Below the pieces are notes generated by a model. It saw only the letters and a program-made list of their open reading frames with translations, ran no database searches and was not told the DNA's origin. From NCBI RefSeq assembly GCF_040703035.1, contig NZ_CP159996.1:1274001-1338000 (forward strand): a stretch of 64,000 bases of DNA, given 5' to 3'. The DNA is from Terribacillus aidingensis (GTDB lineage: Bacteria > Bacillota > Bacilli > Bacillales > Amphibacillaceae). The number at the start of each line of letters is the position of its first letter. Positions within the stretch are counted from its first letter, which is position 1. Made by a program: the position numbers and the translations under genes. Positions 18,801-27,730 of the stretch are shown here, one piece after another.

Positions 18801-21800
18801 GGGGAATCAACAAAGTTCTAGTAGCAAATAGAGGGGAAATTGCGATACGTGTATTCCGGGCTTGTGTCGAGCTTGGAATACATACGGTTGCAATTTATTC
18901 GAAAGAGGACAAATCCTCAAGTCACCGCTTCAAGGCGGATGAGGCATATCTGGTCGGCGAGGGGAAAAAGCCGATTGATGCATATCTTGATATCGAAAAT
19001 ATTCTAGAAATTGCAAAAACTTCGGGTGCGGATGCTATTCATCCAGGATATGGTTTCCTTTCTGAGAATATCCATTTTGCCAGACGCTGTGAAGAGGAAG
19101 GGATCATCTTCATCGGCCCGCGCAGCGAACAACTTGACATGTTTGGAGATAAAGTAAAAGCGAGACAGCAGGCTTTACTTGCTGAAATACCAGTAATCCC
19201 TGGTACTGACGGGCCTGTCCAAACGCTGGACGATGTTAGAGCTTTCGCTGATACCCACAACTACCCAATCATTATCAAAGCTTCTTTGGGCGGCGGCGGA
19301 CGTGGTATGCGTGTCGTGCGTTCAGCAGAAGAGCTGGCCGAAGCTTACGAGCGAGCAAAATCAGAGGCTAAAGCAGCTTTCGGCAGTGATGAAGTGTATG
19401 TGGAGAAGCTTATTGAAAATCCAAAACATATCGAGGTACAGATCCTTGGGGATAGTGCCGGCAATGTTATACATTTATACGAACGTGATTGCTCCATACA
19501 GAGAAGGCATCAAAAAGTGATTGAGGTAGCTCCAAGTGTTGGTCTGCCGGAATCACTTCGGATTGCTATTTGTGATGCAGCAGTTAAATTGATGAAAAAT
19601 GTTTCCTATCTCAACGCAGGAACAGTTGAATTTCTTGTTTCAGATAACGAATTCTATTTCATCGAGGTTAATCCCCGTGTCCAAGTAGAACATACCATTA
19701 CGGAACTGGTAACAGGTGTAGATATCGTTCAGACACAGCTTTTGCTGGCTCAAGGATACAGCCTTTCAGACGAACGTCTTCATATTCCAGCGCAGTCTGA
19801 GATTAAGACAAACGGTTATGCAATACAGGCACGTGTAACGACAGAGGATCCGCTTAATAACTTCATGCCGGATACTGGTAAGATTATGGCTTATCGTTCC
19901 GGTGGAGGCTTCGGTGTTCGACTGGATGGCGGTAATGCTTTCCAAGGCTCCGTCATTAGCTCTTACTATGATTCCCTGCTCGTCAAAGTATCGACGTGGG
20001 CGGCGGATTACAAACAAGCTGCATACAAAATGGAAAGAAACCTTCGCGAGTTCCGTATTCGAGGCATCAAGACAAACATTCCATTCCTGGAAAACGTCAT
20101 CCTGCATGACAAGTTTTTGTCTGCTGATTATACGACTGGCTTTATCGATGAAACTCCGGAACTGTTCGTCTTTCCGAAACGTCAGGACAGAGGAACGAAG
20201 ATGCTCCAGTATATCGGCTATACAACTGTCAATGGATTTGATGGCGGCGGAAAAGTCGAAAAACCTGATTTTCCGAATCCGAGAGTTCCGAAGCTTGCAA
20301 AAGGGCTCGATTACCAGAACGGAACAAAACAGATTCTGGATGCGCATGGTCCGGAAGGGCTTGCTGACTGGCTGAAAGAGCAGGAAGAAGTCTTGCTGAC
20401 GGATACAACTTTCCGAGATGCTCACCAATCACTGCTTGCTACCCGTGTAAGAACGAAGGATCTATTAACAATAGCTGAGCCAACTGCCAAACTATTGCCG
20501 AACCTATTTTCTGTTGAGATGTGGGGCGGTGCTACCTTCGACGTGGCTTATCGTTTCCTGAAGGAAGATCCGTGGGAGCGCTTGGCTAAGCTGCGTGAAA
20601 AAATGCCGAACGTGCTGTTCCAGATGCTGCTTCGTGCAAGCAACGCTGTCGGGTACAAAAACTATCCGGATAACGTCGTTGAGAAATTCGTCAAAGAAAG
20701 TGCCGAAGCCGGCATTGATGTGTACCGTATCTTCGATAGCTTGAACTGGATTGAAAACATGAAGCCAGCTATTGAGGCTGTCCGCAACCAAAATAAAGTG
20801 GCAGAAGCTGCGCTTTGTTACAGCGGGGATATCCTGGATCCGAGCCGGACGAAATATGATCTGGCTTATTATACGAAGATGGCGAAAGAGCTTGAAGCAG
20901 CAGGTGCTAATATTATCGGAATAAAAGACATGGCAGGATTGCTCAAACCGCAGGCGGCATATGACCTTGTCAGTGCTTTGAAGGATACCGTATCACTACC
21001 GATTCATTTGCATACGCATGATACGAGCGGTAACGGAGTTTTGACATATGTGAAGGCTGTGGAAGCTGGTGTTGATGTTGTCGACGTTGCTGCAGGCTCT
21101 ATGGCTGGTCTTACTTCTCAGCCGAGCGCAAGCTCCTTCTATCACGCGATGCAGGGGATGGAGCGCAGGCCGTCCATTAATGTTGAAAATTATGATGAAC
21201 TGGGATCATATTGGGAAGATGTCCGCACTCGCTACAGTGATTTCGAGAGCGGTATGAAGGCTCCGCATGCTGAAGTATATCTGCATGAAATGCCAGGCGG
21301 ACAATACAGCAACTTGCTGCAGCAGGCTAATGCGGTTGGACTAGGTGATCGCTGGGATGAAGTGAAGGTCATGTACAGGAGAGTAAACGATCTTTTCGGA
21401 GATGTTATCAAGGTTACACCTTCCTCCAAGGTTGTAGGTGATATGGCATTATTCATGGTTCAAAACGACTTGGATGAAACAAGTGTCATCGAGAGAGGTG
21501 CAGCACTTGACTTTCCGGATTCTGTTATCGAATTCGCTCAAGGCTATCTTGGTCAGCCTTATGGCGGCTTCCCGAAAGAACTACAGAAGGTCATTGTAAA
21601 GGATCGGGAGGTAATCACCGAACGACCGGGCAAACTGCTGCCGCCTGTTGATTTTGATGAGCTGCGAAGTGAATTGGATGAAAAAGTGGAAGCTGACATT
21701 ACAGAACAGGATGTTACTGCTTACTCCTTGTATCCGAAAGTGTTTGAAACGTACGCAGCTTTCAAAGAAGCTTATGGTGACTTGTCTGTACTGACAACAC

Positions 21801-22231
21801 CAACTTTCTTCTACGGTATGAAGCTGGATGAAGAAATCGAAGTGGAAATCGAACCAGGAAAGACCTTGATCGTAAAGCTTGTCGCAATTGGCGAAGCAGG
21901 GTCTGATGCAATGCGGACGATCTACTTCGAATTTAATGGACAGCCTCGTGAAGTACTGGTTCGAGATGAACAGGTACAGGCAACAGTTAAGACGACACCA
22001 AAAGCTGATAAACAAAATAAAAAGCATATTGGTGCGACAATGCCTGGAACAGTTATCAGATCACTCGTTACTGGTGGGGAGCATGTACAAAAAGGACAGC
22101 AGCTTCTTATTACAGAAGCGATGAAGATGGAAACAACAGTACAAGCGCCATTTGATGGGAAAATCAAAGACGTTTATGTGAAAGATGGAGAACCGATTCA
22201 GGTTGGGGATCTGCTAGTAGAATTTGAATAA
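18788..22231 (+). CDS. pyc: Pyruvate carboxylase
   Basis: A 1147-residue biotin enzyme that carboxylates pyruvate to oxaloacetate, refilling the TCA cycle. Domains in order: biotin carboxylase (about 1-460, with KASLGGGGRGMR for ATP and FIEVNPRVQVEHT), carboxyltransferase (about 530-800, beginning LLTDTTFRDAHQS), allosteric/central domain, and C-terminal biotin carrier with biotinylated Lys1113 in EAMKMETTV. The ATG at 18788 follows GAGGAGGAG inside the end of ftsW. Full length and intact. The overlap suggests co-transcription and coupled translation with ftsW. Confidence 0.98.
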   Translation: MDELRGINKVLVANRGEIAIRVFRACVELGIHTVAIYSKEDKSSSHRFKADEAYLVGEGKKPIDAYLDIENILEIAKTSGADAIHPGYGFLSENIHFARRCEEEGIIFIGPRSEQLDMFGDKVKARQQALLAEIPVIPGTDGPVQTLDDVRAFADTHNYPIIIKASLGGGGRGMRVVRSAEELAEAYERAKSEAKAAFGSDEVYVEKLIENPKHIEVQILGDSAGNVIHLYERDCSIQRRHQKVIEVAPSVGLPESLRIAICDAAVKLMKNVSYLNAGTVEFLVSDNEFYFIEVNPRVQVEHTITELVTGVDIVQTQLLLAQGYSLSDERLHIPAQSEIKTNGYAIQARVTTEDPLNNFMPDTGKIMAYRSGGGFGVRLDGGNAFQGSVISSYYDSLLVKVSTWAADYKQAAYKMERNLREFRIRGIKTNIPFLENVILHDKFLSADYTTGFIDETPELFVFPKRQDRGTKMLQYIGYTTVNGFDGGGKVEKPDFPNPRVPKLAKGLDYQNGTKQILDAHGPEGLADWLKEQEEVLLTDTTFRDAHQSLLATRVRTKDLLTIAEPTAKLLPNLFSVEMWGGATFDVAYRFLKEDPWERLAKLREKMPNVLFQMLLRASNAVGYKNYPDNVVEKFVKESAEAGIDVYRIFDSLNWIENMKPAIEAVRNQNKVAEAALCYSGDILDPSRTKYDLAYYTKMAKELEAAGANIIGIKDMAGLLKPQAAYDLVSALKDTVSLPIHLHTHDTSGNGVLTYVKAVEAGVDVVDVAAGSMAGLTSQPSASSFYHAMQGMERRPSINVENYDELGSYWEDVRTRYSDFESGMKAPHAEVYLHEMPGGQYSNLLQQANAVGLGDRWDEVKVMYRRVNDLFGDVIKVTPSSKVVGDMALFMVQNDLDETSVIERGAALDFPDSVIEFAQGYLGQPYGGFPKELQKVIVKDREVITERPGKLLPPVDFDELRSELDEKVEADITEQDVTAYSLYPKVFETYAAFKEAYGDLSVLTTPTFFYGMKLDEEIEVEIEPGKTLIVKLVAIGEAGSDAMRTIYFEFNGQPREVLVRDEQVQATVKTTPKADKQNKKHIGATMPGTVIRSLVTGGEHVQKGQQLLITEAMKMETTVQAPFDGKIKDVYVKDGEPIQVGDLLVEFE

Positions 22232-22232
22232 A

Positions 22233-22272
22233 AAAAGAGGTCCGTGCTATAACAGCAGCGGACCCTTTTTTA
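22233..22272. terminator. Terminator of pyc, shared with ctaA
   Basis: Outer stem aagaggtccg / cggaccctt with a 14-base apical region, flanked by A-run and T-run; functions in both directions. Confidence 0.85.
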
Positions 22273-23178
22273 TTGTTCTTTTTCGTATTTTGCACTTCGG
22301 AAGGATAGCATGATATAGTATGTCATGATTCCAAAGTAAACGCTGATAATCAAGGAATGCATCAGTGCTACGAATAAATTCATTGCTGTAAAGACAACAA
22401 GCGCACCGACTACTGCTTGTGATGCTAAAAGACAAAAGCTGATGATCCAGCCTTTGGACATCACTGCGTGGTCTTTGTAACGACGAATCACTTGAATCAT
22501 GATAATGAAGGACCAGACCAGTGCAAGCATTGCAGCACCACGGTGGAGCATTTGTACCATTTGTGCCGTACTCAATCCAAAGAGACTAGGATCAGCGTTG
22601 GAGCATAGTGGGAAATCTCCGCATACAAGGCTTGCATTCATGTGACGTACAAGCGCTCCGGTATATACGACCAAATAGATGAAAATTGTATGAAGATAAA
22701 ATTGAATTCGCATCCCTTTCCGGATGACAAGTGCGCGGGCATCGAACTTCTTGTCCACTTCAAAGACGATTAGCGTCAGCAGAAGAACAGAAGCAAATGA
22801 GATAAGCGAGATACCAAAATGAAGTGCCAATACAGTGTCAGACTGCTGCCAAACAACAGCTGCTGCCCCAATCAATGCTTGTATGACAAGAAAGGCTACT
22901 GCCATGATGGATAGAAATTTAACTTCTCGAATATGACCGATCTTGCGCCAAGCGAGGATTGCCAGCAATAGAATGACGATCCCCATTGTGGAAGAAACAA
23001 ATCGGTGGGCAACTTCTATGATAAGCTCAGGCGTGATATTGGTTAATGCCCCTTCACATAACGGCCAGCTTTGTCCGCAGCCATCTGCTGAGCCTGTCTT
23101 GGTAACAAGGGCGCCGCCAAGCAGGATGAACAGCATACCTATGGTGCTGATCACAGATAAGGTTTTCAATAATTTCAC
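22270..23178 (-). CDS. ctaA: Heme A synthase
   Basis: A 302-residue, eight-helix membrane monooxygenase that converts heme O to heme A. The conserved histidines appear in EVAHRF, LALHFG, MLHRGA and LMHSL. The redox cysteine pair Cys34/Cys41 lies in CGQSWPLC, with a second pair in CGDFPLC. The GTG start at 23178 has AAGAGGTG seven bases upstream; the in-frame TTG further up (23226) is not supported. It is divergent from ctaB, as in other Bacilli. Confidence 0.95.
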   Translation of the reverse strand: MKLLKTLSVISTIGMLFILLGGALVTKTGSADGCGQSWPLCEGALTNITPELIIEVAHRFVSSTMGIVILLLAILAWRKIGHIREVKFLSIMAVAFLVIQALIGAAAVVWQQSDTVLALHFGISLISFASVLLLTLIVFEVDKKFDARALVIRKGMRIQFYLHTIFIYLVVYTGALVRHMNASLVCGDFPLCSNADPSLFGLSTAQMVQMLHRGAAMLALVWSFIIMIQVIRRYKDHAVMSKGWIISFCLLASQAVVGALVVFTAMNLFVALMHSLIISVYFGIMTYYIMLSFRSAKYEKEQ

Positions 23179-23446
23179 GAATAAACACCTCTTATATACA
23201 AACTTATAACTATGACAAAAAAACATTAAGCTTATCGTAACATGAAATCTATTTAAAGAAGGACATATTTCTTGTCAATTTTATGACCTGTACAAACGCA
23301 TGAATAAGGAATGGCTGATATGATAAGGTATTAGTTCGGCAAATTGTCAAAAACGGTTTTATTTGATGCAGCTGGACGTGTTACAATGTTAAAAGTGTGA
23401 TAGAATACAAGAATTATGTTTAACCAAGCAGAAAGGATGTGCTGGT

Positions 23447-24382
23447 GTGGAAAAGATCGAAACAACTTCTTCACAAGTATTGAACGGTGCTGAACAGGCC
23501 GATTCTACTACTAGTCTGTGGACAGACTTTAAGGCGCTTATAAAAACTGGTATTATAAATTCAAATCTATTGACTGCTTTCGGCGGTTTCTGGCTCGCGC
23601 TCTATATGACGAACCAACAATTCGTCGACCATATCCCGACGTTCATTTACATGATGCTCGGAAGCGGATTGGTCATAGCTGGCGGATGTGTGATCAATAA
23701 CTATTACGATCGTGATATCGACCATGTAATGAAGCGGACGAAAAAACGTCCGACAGTTACAGGCACGATTCCGCTCTCTGTCGTACTGACAATGGGTATA
23801 GGATTTACTGTCCTCGGCGTCGGGTTTTTATTCCTGACAACGTGGCAAGCAGCAGCGATTGGTATATTCGGCTGGTTTGCTTATGTCGTACTTTATACGA
23901 TGTGGTCTAAACGTCGTTACACAATCAATACAGCAATTGGAAGCTTCTCCGGAGCAGTTCCTCCTCTAATCGGATACGCTGCTATCGATGGCGGTTTGAG
24001 CACAGAGGCTTGGATCGTTTTCGCTATCATGTTCATCTGGCAGACACCGCATTTCTTAGCACTGGCTATGAAAAAAGCAGAGGATTACAAAGCTGCGAAC
24101 ATTCCAATGCTGCCTTCTGTATACGGCTTTGGAATTACGAAGCGCCAAATCGTTGTTTATACAGCATGTTTGCTTCCGCTTCCGTTTTATTTAACTACTC
24201 TGGGAACAGTATTTGTTATCATCGCTAGTGTGCTGAATATCGGCTGGCTTGCAATCGGTATAGCTGGGTTCTTTATGAAAGATGATCTGAAATGGGCTAC
24301 CTGGATGTTCGTGTACAGCCTGAATTATTTAATGATATTCTTTATCGCTCTGGTCGTTTTCACAACGCCTGCGATTTTCTAA
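23447..24382 (+). CDS. ctaB: Protoheme IX farnesyltransferase (heme O synthase)
   Basis: A 311-residue UbiA-family prenyltransferase with nine membrane segments that adds a farnesyl group to heme B. The prenyl-diphosphate motif NNYYDRDIDHVM is present, followed by KRTKKRP, and the second conserved loop YTMWSKRRY is present. The GTG start follows AAAGGATG. The product feeds CtaA. No ctaC, ctaD, ctaE, ctaF or ctaG follows, unlike in B. subtilis. The 268-base divergent gap to ctaA holds no gene. Confidence 0.95.
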   Translation: MEKIETTSSQVLNGAEQADSTTSLWTDFKALIKTGIINSNLLTAFGGFWLALYMTNQQFVDHIPTFIYMMLGSGLVIAGGCVINNYYDRDIDHVMKRTKKRPTVTGTIPLSVVLTMGIGFTVLGVGFLFLTTWQAAAIGIFGWFAYVVLYTMWSKRRYTINTAIGSFSGAVPPLIGYAAIDGGLSTEAWIVFAIMFIWQTPHFLALAMKKAEDYKAANIPMLPSVYGFGITKRQIVVYTACLLPLPFYLTTLGTVFVIIASVLNIGWLAIGIAGFFMKDDLKWATWMFVYSLNYLMIFFIALVVFTTPAIF

Positions 24383-24423
24383 TTAAAAAAAGCTGAGACT
24401 TAAGTGTTTTAGCAATACAAAAT

Positions 24424-24476
24424 CCGAACTATAACGTGAATTCTTTAGCAAAGATTCTCGTAGGTTCGGTTTTTTT
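24424..24476 (+). terminator. Terminator of ctaB
   Basis: Outer stem ccgaac / gttcgg and an inner stem (gaattcttt / aaagattc, one bulge), followed by seven T. Confidence 0.75.
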
Positions 24477-24492
24477 GTGTTTAATTAACTAG

Positions 24493-24610
24493 CGCAGGCA
24501 GAATACGGAGACTCCAACGGGAACAGCACGAGTTCGAAGACCCCGCAATGGTGCTTTTTCGCGAGAAGGCTGAGGCCGTGCTAGGAGAAAGCGGAGTATT
24601 CTGCCGAAGC
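24493..24610. repeat. Dispersed palindromic repeat element, about 118 bp
   Basis: The ends form a perfect 10-bp inverted repeat (ggcagaatac at 24497 and gtattctgcc at 24596). Inside, agcacg (24525) can pair with cgtgct (24577). The internal text (cagcacgag...gaagaccccgcaatg) resembles an intergenic repeat I recall from many Bacillaceae genomes. Only one copy is present in this window. The 340 bases between ctaB and the GNAT gene otherwise hold only the ctaB terminator. Confidence 0.65.
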
Positions 24611-24722
24611 GGTGTTAAGGTGTATTGTTCGTTAGTTATATCCCTGTGTCTTTTTTGCGTTTATATAGTAGGAAGTATCGGGAATAAGAACCATAAATGT
24701 GCATCGGAGAGAGGGAAAGTAA

Positions 24723-25244
24723 ATGGATATGGAAACACCGCGTTTAACGATGAAAGCTATAACACTGGATATGGGGAAGCAGCTCGTTCGATTCCCGCTT
24801 ACCTTCTTTTATGAACAGGAAATTTCCTACGTTACTGATTGGCCTACAAATGCGCTGAAAGCAGAGCTGCCTCTATATTTGGAGGAATTCGCTACTGGAC
24901 AGACGAGTTTCGGTTTTGGACCGTGGATCCTACATACAAAATATAAAAAGGAAATGGTCGGGGACATTTTTATTAAACAGCCTTCTCATGATGCAGCTCA
25001 AGCTGAGTTATATTTTGAAATACGTGAGGAGATGCAAGGGAAAAGATATGAAGACGAAGCGATCGTCAGCATTTGTGATTGGCTGCTGAAGCATGGTATC
25101 GAAACAATACATGCTTTTTGTAGGCCGGAGGAGGAAGAAAAGCAAGAAGTCCTGACAAGATGCGGCTTCAAAAAGCTTGGCCAAGTAGGAGGATTGATTC
25201 AGTTCAGGACGTATGGGCAGCTGCTTCCAGCAGATGGTATGTGA
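24723..25244 (+). CDS. GNAT-family acetyltransferase
   Basis: A 173-residue protein resembling the RimJ/RimL-type GNAT acetyltransferases (METPRLTMKAI at the start, a C-terminal LTRCGFKKLGQVGG segment of the acetyl-CoA fold). The canonical acetyl-CoA loop is degenerate (EMQGKRYEDEA instead of QxxGxG/A), so activity is uncertain. The target is unknown. GAGAGGG precedes the ATG. It occupies the place of B. subtilis ylbA/ylbB, next to a dispersed repeat, so it may be a replacement. Confidence 0.7.
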   Translation: MDMETPRLTMKAITLDMGKQLVRFPLTFFYEQEISYVTDWPTNALKAELPLYLEEFATGQTSFGFGPWILHTKYKKEMVGDIFIKQPSHDAAQAELYFEIREEMQGKRYEDEAIVSICDWLLKHGIETIHAFCRPEEEEKQEVLTRCGFKKLGQVGGLIQFRTYGQLLPADGM

Positions 25245-25324
25245 AGCTTGTCGAAGGAGTCGACTATCTCCTAAATGGATTTTGTATTATAATAGGTGCA
25301 ACTTATGGAAAGGGGGCAGGATGC

Positions 25325-26359
25325 ATGAAAAGCTTACGAATTGTATTATTGTTACTCGTTGTGGGAGCAGGTGTGCTGTTCTTTTGGAACAAGGATGATT
25401 ATCTGGCTCCTGCCCAGGATACAAAGTCGGGTGCGTCAGGAGATACTGAGCAAACACCGAAGGCGGAAGCTGCCCAGAAACCGAATGGTGATATAGAACG
25501 TTGGATCAATCAAGCACCTGAAACATTAGAAGAAGATCAAGGTGAACCAGATCGGATCGATGAGTCTTCTTATGGATACGAGTGGTATATATATGATAAA
25601 GGTGATGCATATGCACAGTATGGTGTAAAAGATGGACGTGTCATCACTGCCTTTGCTGTCGGTGAGGCATCCCTTGCAAAGGCGAAGCTTGGAGAAAGTC
25701 GCGAGGAAGTCGAACAGGATTATCCTCTGCAAGACGAGGTGTCCTTCCGTTATGATAGCAATCGCTATACATTCAAGCTGAAGGATAAGGATCAGCAAAT
25801 ACAGCCGCTTGTCCAGATTGGTGATGGTTTATTTGCTCAGTTCTATTTCGATACGTTTGAAGATGAACTGACAGGAGTGCGGGTGCTGACAGATGAACAG
25901 CTCGTCATGGAACGGCCTTATGACGTAACATATACAGGCCAGCTGCCTGAGCAGCCGCAGCTCTCAGACGAAGAATGGCAGCAGGTGCAGGGCGGAATGG
26001 AACAGCAAATCATTGATATAACCAATGTGATGCGTGCGAATTTTGACGTCCCGCCATTGAAATGGAATGACCAAGTAGCAGCTGTTGCGCTTGGTCATAG
26101 TGAAGATATGCAGAAGCAGCAGTATTTCTCTCATGTGACGCCAAGTGGTGAGGAGCTCGGAGATCGGCTTGCTGATGGTCAGGTCAAATTCCAAAGTGCA
26201 GGTGAGAATATCGCCGCTGGCTATACAGATGCCCCAGCAGCAATGATTGGATGGCTGAACAGTGAAGGACATCGCAAGACAATGCTTGAACCATCTTATG
26301 AAGAGCTTGGGGTAGGCGTTTATCGTTATTACTATACGCAGAATTTTCTTTTACAATAA
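25325..26359 (+). CDS. ylbC: CAP-domain secreted/membrane-anchored protein YlbC
   Basis: A 344-residue protein with an N-terminal membrane segment (residues 4-20), a Lys/Glu/Ala linker, a CAP-associated N-terminal domain (roughly 60-210) and a C-terminal CAP/SCP domain (roughly 225-340). CAP-domain residues are SHVTPSG, AGENIAAGY, SEGHRKTML and LGVGVYRY. The start MKSLRIVLLLL at 25325 follows AGGGGG; the upstream in-frame part overlaps the GNAT gene and is not used. It matches the YlbC family, located outside the membrane, function unknown. Confidence 0.86.
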   Translation: MKSLRIVLLLLVVGAGVLFFWNKDDYLAPAQDTKSGASGDTEQTPKAEAAQKPNGDIERWINQAPETLEEDQGEPDRIDESSYGYEWYIYDKGDAYAQYGVKDGRVITAFAVGEASLAKAKLGESREEVEQDYPLQDEVSFRYDSNRYTFKLKDKDQQIQPLVQIGDGLFAQFYFDTFEDELTGVRVLTDEQLVMERPYDVTYTGQLPEQPQLSDEEWQQVQGGMEQQIIDITNVMRANFDVPPLKWNDQVAAVALGHSEDMQKQQYFSHVTPSGEELGDRLADGQVKFQSAGENIAAGYTDAPAAMIGWLNSEGHRKTMLEPSYEELGVGVYRYYYTQNFLLQ

Positions 26360-26391
26360 CGGGATTTCCATTGTGGAATCCCGTTTTTTTT
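26360..26391 (+). terminator. Terminator of ylbC
   Basis: Stem acgggatttcca / tggaatcccgt with one mismatch, then eight T. Confidence 0.88.
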
Positions 26392-26459
26392 GTGTCATTT
26401 CCCCAATGCTTTCATACATTGGTCAGAGAGGGTATTTATCTGGTTAGGAGATGAATGTA

Positions 26460-26891
26460 ATGTCAGATTCGAATTTGCATCCATCTATTCAGGCATTCAG
26501 ACAGTTCGTAGAGCAGCACCCCAAGCTAATTCAAGAGGTTAGGCAGAAACGCGCCGGATGGCAGCCATACTATGAAAAGTGGGTACTGATGGGCGAAGAG
26601 GATCCGAGCTGGCAGGCATATAAAGATGGACAGAATGCAAAGGCAGAAACAGAACCAAAAGCAGAAACAGATGCAGAGCATGCTGAAAAGGAATCAGAAG
26701 AAACAGGGAAAGAAATGTTCAACAAGGTGATGGGAATGGCTAATCAGTTAGATTTGCAAAAACTGCAAGGACATATCCATCATTTGAATGGAGCGCTTGA
26801 GAATATCAAGCAATTGATCGGACAATATCAAGGTGTCAAACAACAGCTGCCTTCAAAGAAGAAGACTCCAACATTTTTCCATAGGGACTAA
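26460..26891 (+). CDS. ylbD: YlbD family protein
   Basis: A 143-residue protein starting MSDSNLHPSIQAFRQFV, with HPKLIQEVRQKRAGWQ and VLMGEEDPSW, the YlbD family pattern; family members are annotated as putative spore coat proteins. Residues 65-85 are a Lys/Ala/Glu-rich linker. The ATG at 26460 is preferred over 26451, which touches the AGGAG site. It forms a unit with ylbE, 15 bases downstream. Confidence 0.83.
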   Translation: MSDSNLHPSIQAFRQFVEQHPKLIQEVRQKRAGWQPYYEKWVLMGEEDPSWQAYKDGQNAKAETEPKAETDAEHAEKESEETGKEMFNKVMGMANQLDLQKLQGHIHHLNGALENIKQLIGQYQGVKQQLPSKKKTPTFFHRD

Positions 26892-26906
26892 AAAGGAGGT
26901 AGGCTG

Positions 26907-27140
26907 ATGCGACAGGAAATTTATCAACGGCTGCAGCACCGGGAAGAACTGCTCCGTTTTGTCAGACTTCACCCGGTATGGTACCGTACACTAGCACGTG
27001 ACCCAAGTTCATTCGCAGATTTGGAAAAACAAGCGAATTATTTTTACGGTAAAACTGTCCCGCAGCGCATTGGAAAATTTGGCGATCAGCTGAGTATGGT
27101 GAACATGCTGATTCAGATGGCAAGAGCAATGCGGGATTAA
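26907..27140 (+). CDS. ylbE: YlbE-like protein
   Basis: A 77-residue basic protein (MRQEIYQRLQHREELLRFVR...) of the YlbE family with the conserved HPVWYRTLARDP and FYGKTVPQRIGKF. AAAAGGAGG precedes the ATG. Its function is unknown; it is co-directional with ylbD and probably co-transcribed. Confidence 0.87.
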   Translation: MRQEIYQRLQHREELLRFVRLHPVWYRTLARDPSSFADLEKQANYFYGKTVPQRIGKFGDQLSMVNMLIQMARAMRD

Positions 27141-27190
27141 ACACTTTTCATTTCCCTATTATTTGGTATGATAATAGGGGAGGTGGTTCT

Positions 27191-27628
27191 ATGTTTGCAA
27201 CTATGGAATTCGTCGAGCTCCTGGAGAAGTCCGAGCAATTGGGAATGATGATACGTGAGTCGGAAGTGATGGCGGCATATAGCTCCGCGCAATCCGCACT
27301 CTACCAGAATAGTGAGACGAAAGCTAAAATCGACGCATTCACGGCTATTAAGGAACAGTATGAGGAAGTGCAGCGATTCGGCAGATACCACCCTGATTAC
27401 AGCTTCATCATGAAGGAAATCCGCAGCAAGAAGCGTGAGATGGATATGGATGCCAACGTTGCGGCATTTAAAATAGCAGAGCGTAATCTGCAAAAACTGC
27501 TTGATGATATTAGTTCCAAACTTGCTTCAACTGTGAGCAAGAATGTCAAAGCCCCGCGATCTGGTGCAGCTTTAAAAGACTCTGGCTGCGGCTGTGGAAG
27601 CGGCGGCGCCTGCGGGTGTGCTTCCTGA
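27191..27628 (+). CDS. ylbF: YlbF, subunit of the Y-complex
   Basis: A 145-residue helical protein of the YlbF/YmcA family. In B. subtilis YlbF, YmcA and YaaT form the Y-complex, which binds iron-sulfur clusters, promotes RNase Y-dependent mRNA processing and is needed for competence, sporulation and biofilms. The C-terminal SGCGCGSGGACGCAS supplies four closely spaced cysteines for a cluster. GGGAGGTGG lies before the ATG. A terminator follows. Confidence 0.9.
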   Translation: MFATMEFVELLEKSEQLGMMIRESEVMAAYSSAQSALYQNSETKAKIDAFTAIKEQYEEVQRFGRYHPDYSFIMKEIRSKKREMDMDANVAAFKIAERNLQKLLDDISSKLASTVSKNVKAPRSGAALKDSGCGCGSGGACGCAS

Positions 27629-27634
27629 CAATAT

Positions 27635-27665
27635 TCCGGTAAGCTTAGGCTTGCCGGTTTTTTTG
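27635..27665 (+). terminator. Terminator of ylbF
   Basis: Stem ccggtaagc / gcttgccgg with loop TTAG, then seven T. Confidence 0.88.
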
Positions 27666-27730
27666 TGTTGCTCCAAGGGGGCAGGCTTTGCTACACTAAG
27701 AAAAAAGCTGTAAAGCGAGGAACATCAATT

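Noticed and set aside
19766..20428. 220-codon ORF antisense to pyruvate carboxylase
   Set aside because: Shadow of a highly conserved coding frame; no family or ribosome site.
17041..23385. Shared 12-mer agctggacgtgt upstream of ylaN and ctaB
   Set aside because: Many 12-base matches are expected by chance in 64 kb, and nothing else links the two promoters.
24548..24814. 88-codon ORF over the dispersed repeat
   Set aside because: It reads through the repeat and overlaps the better supported acetyltransferase gene.
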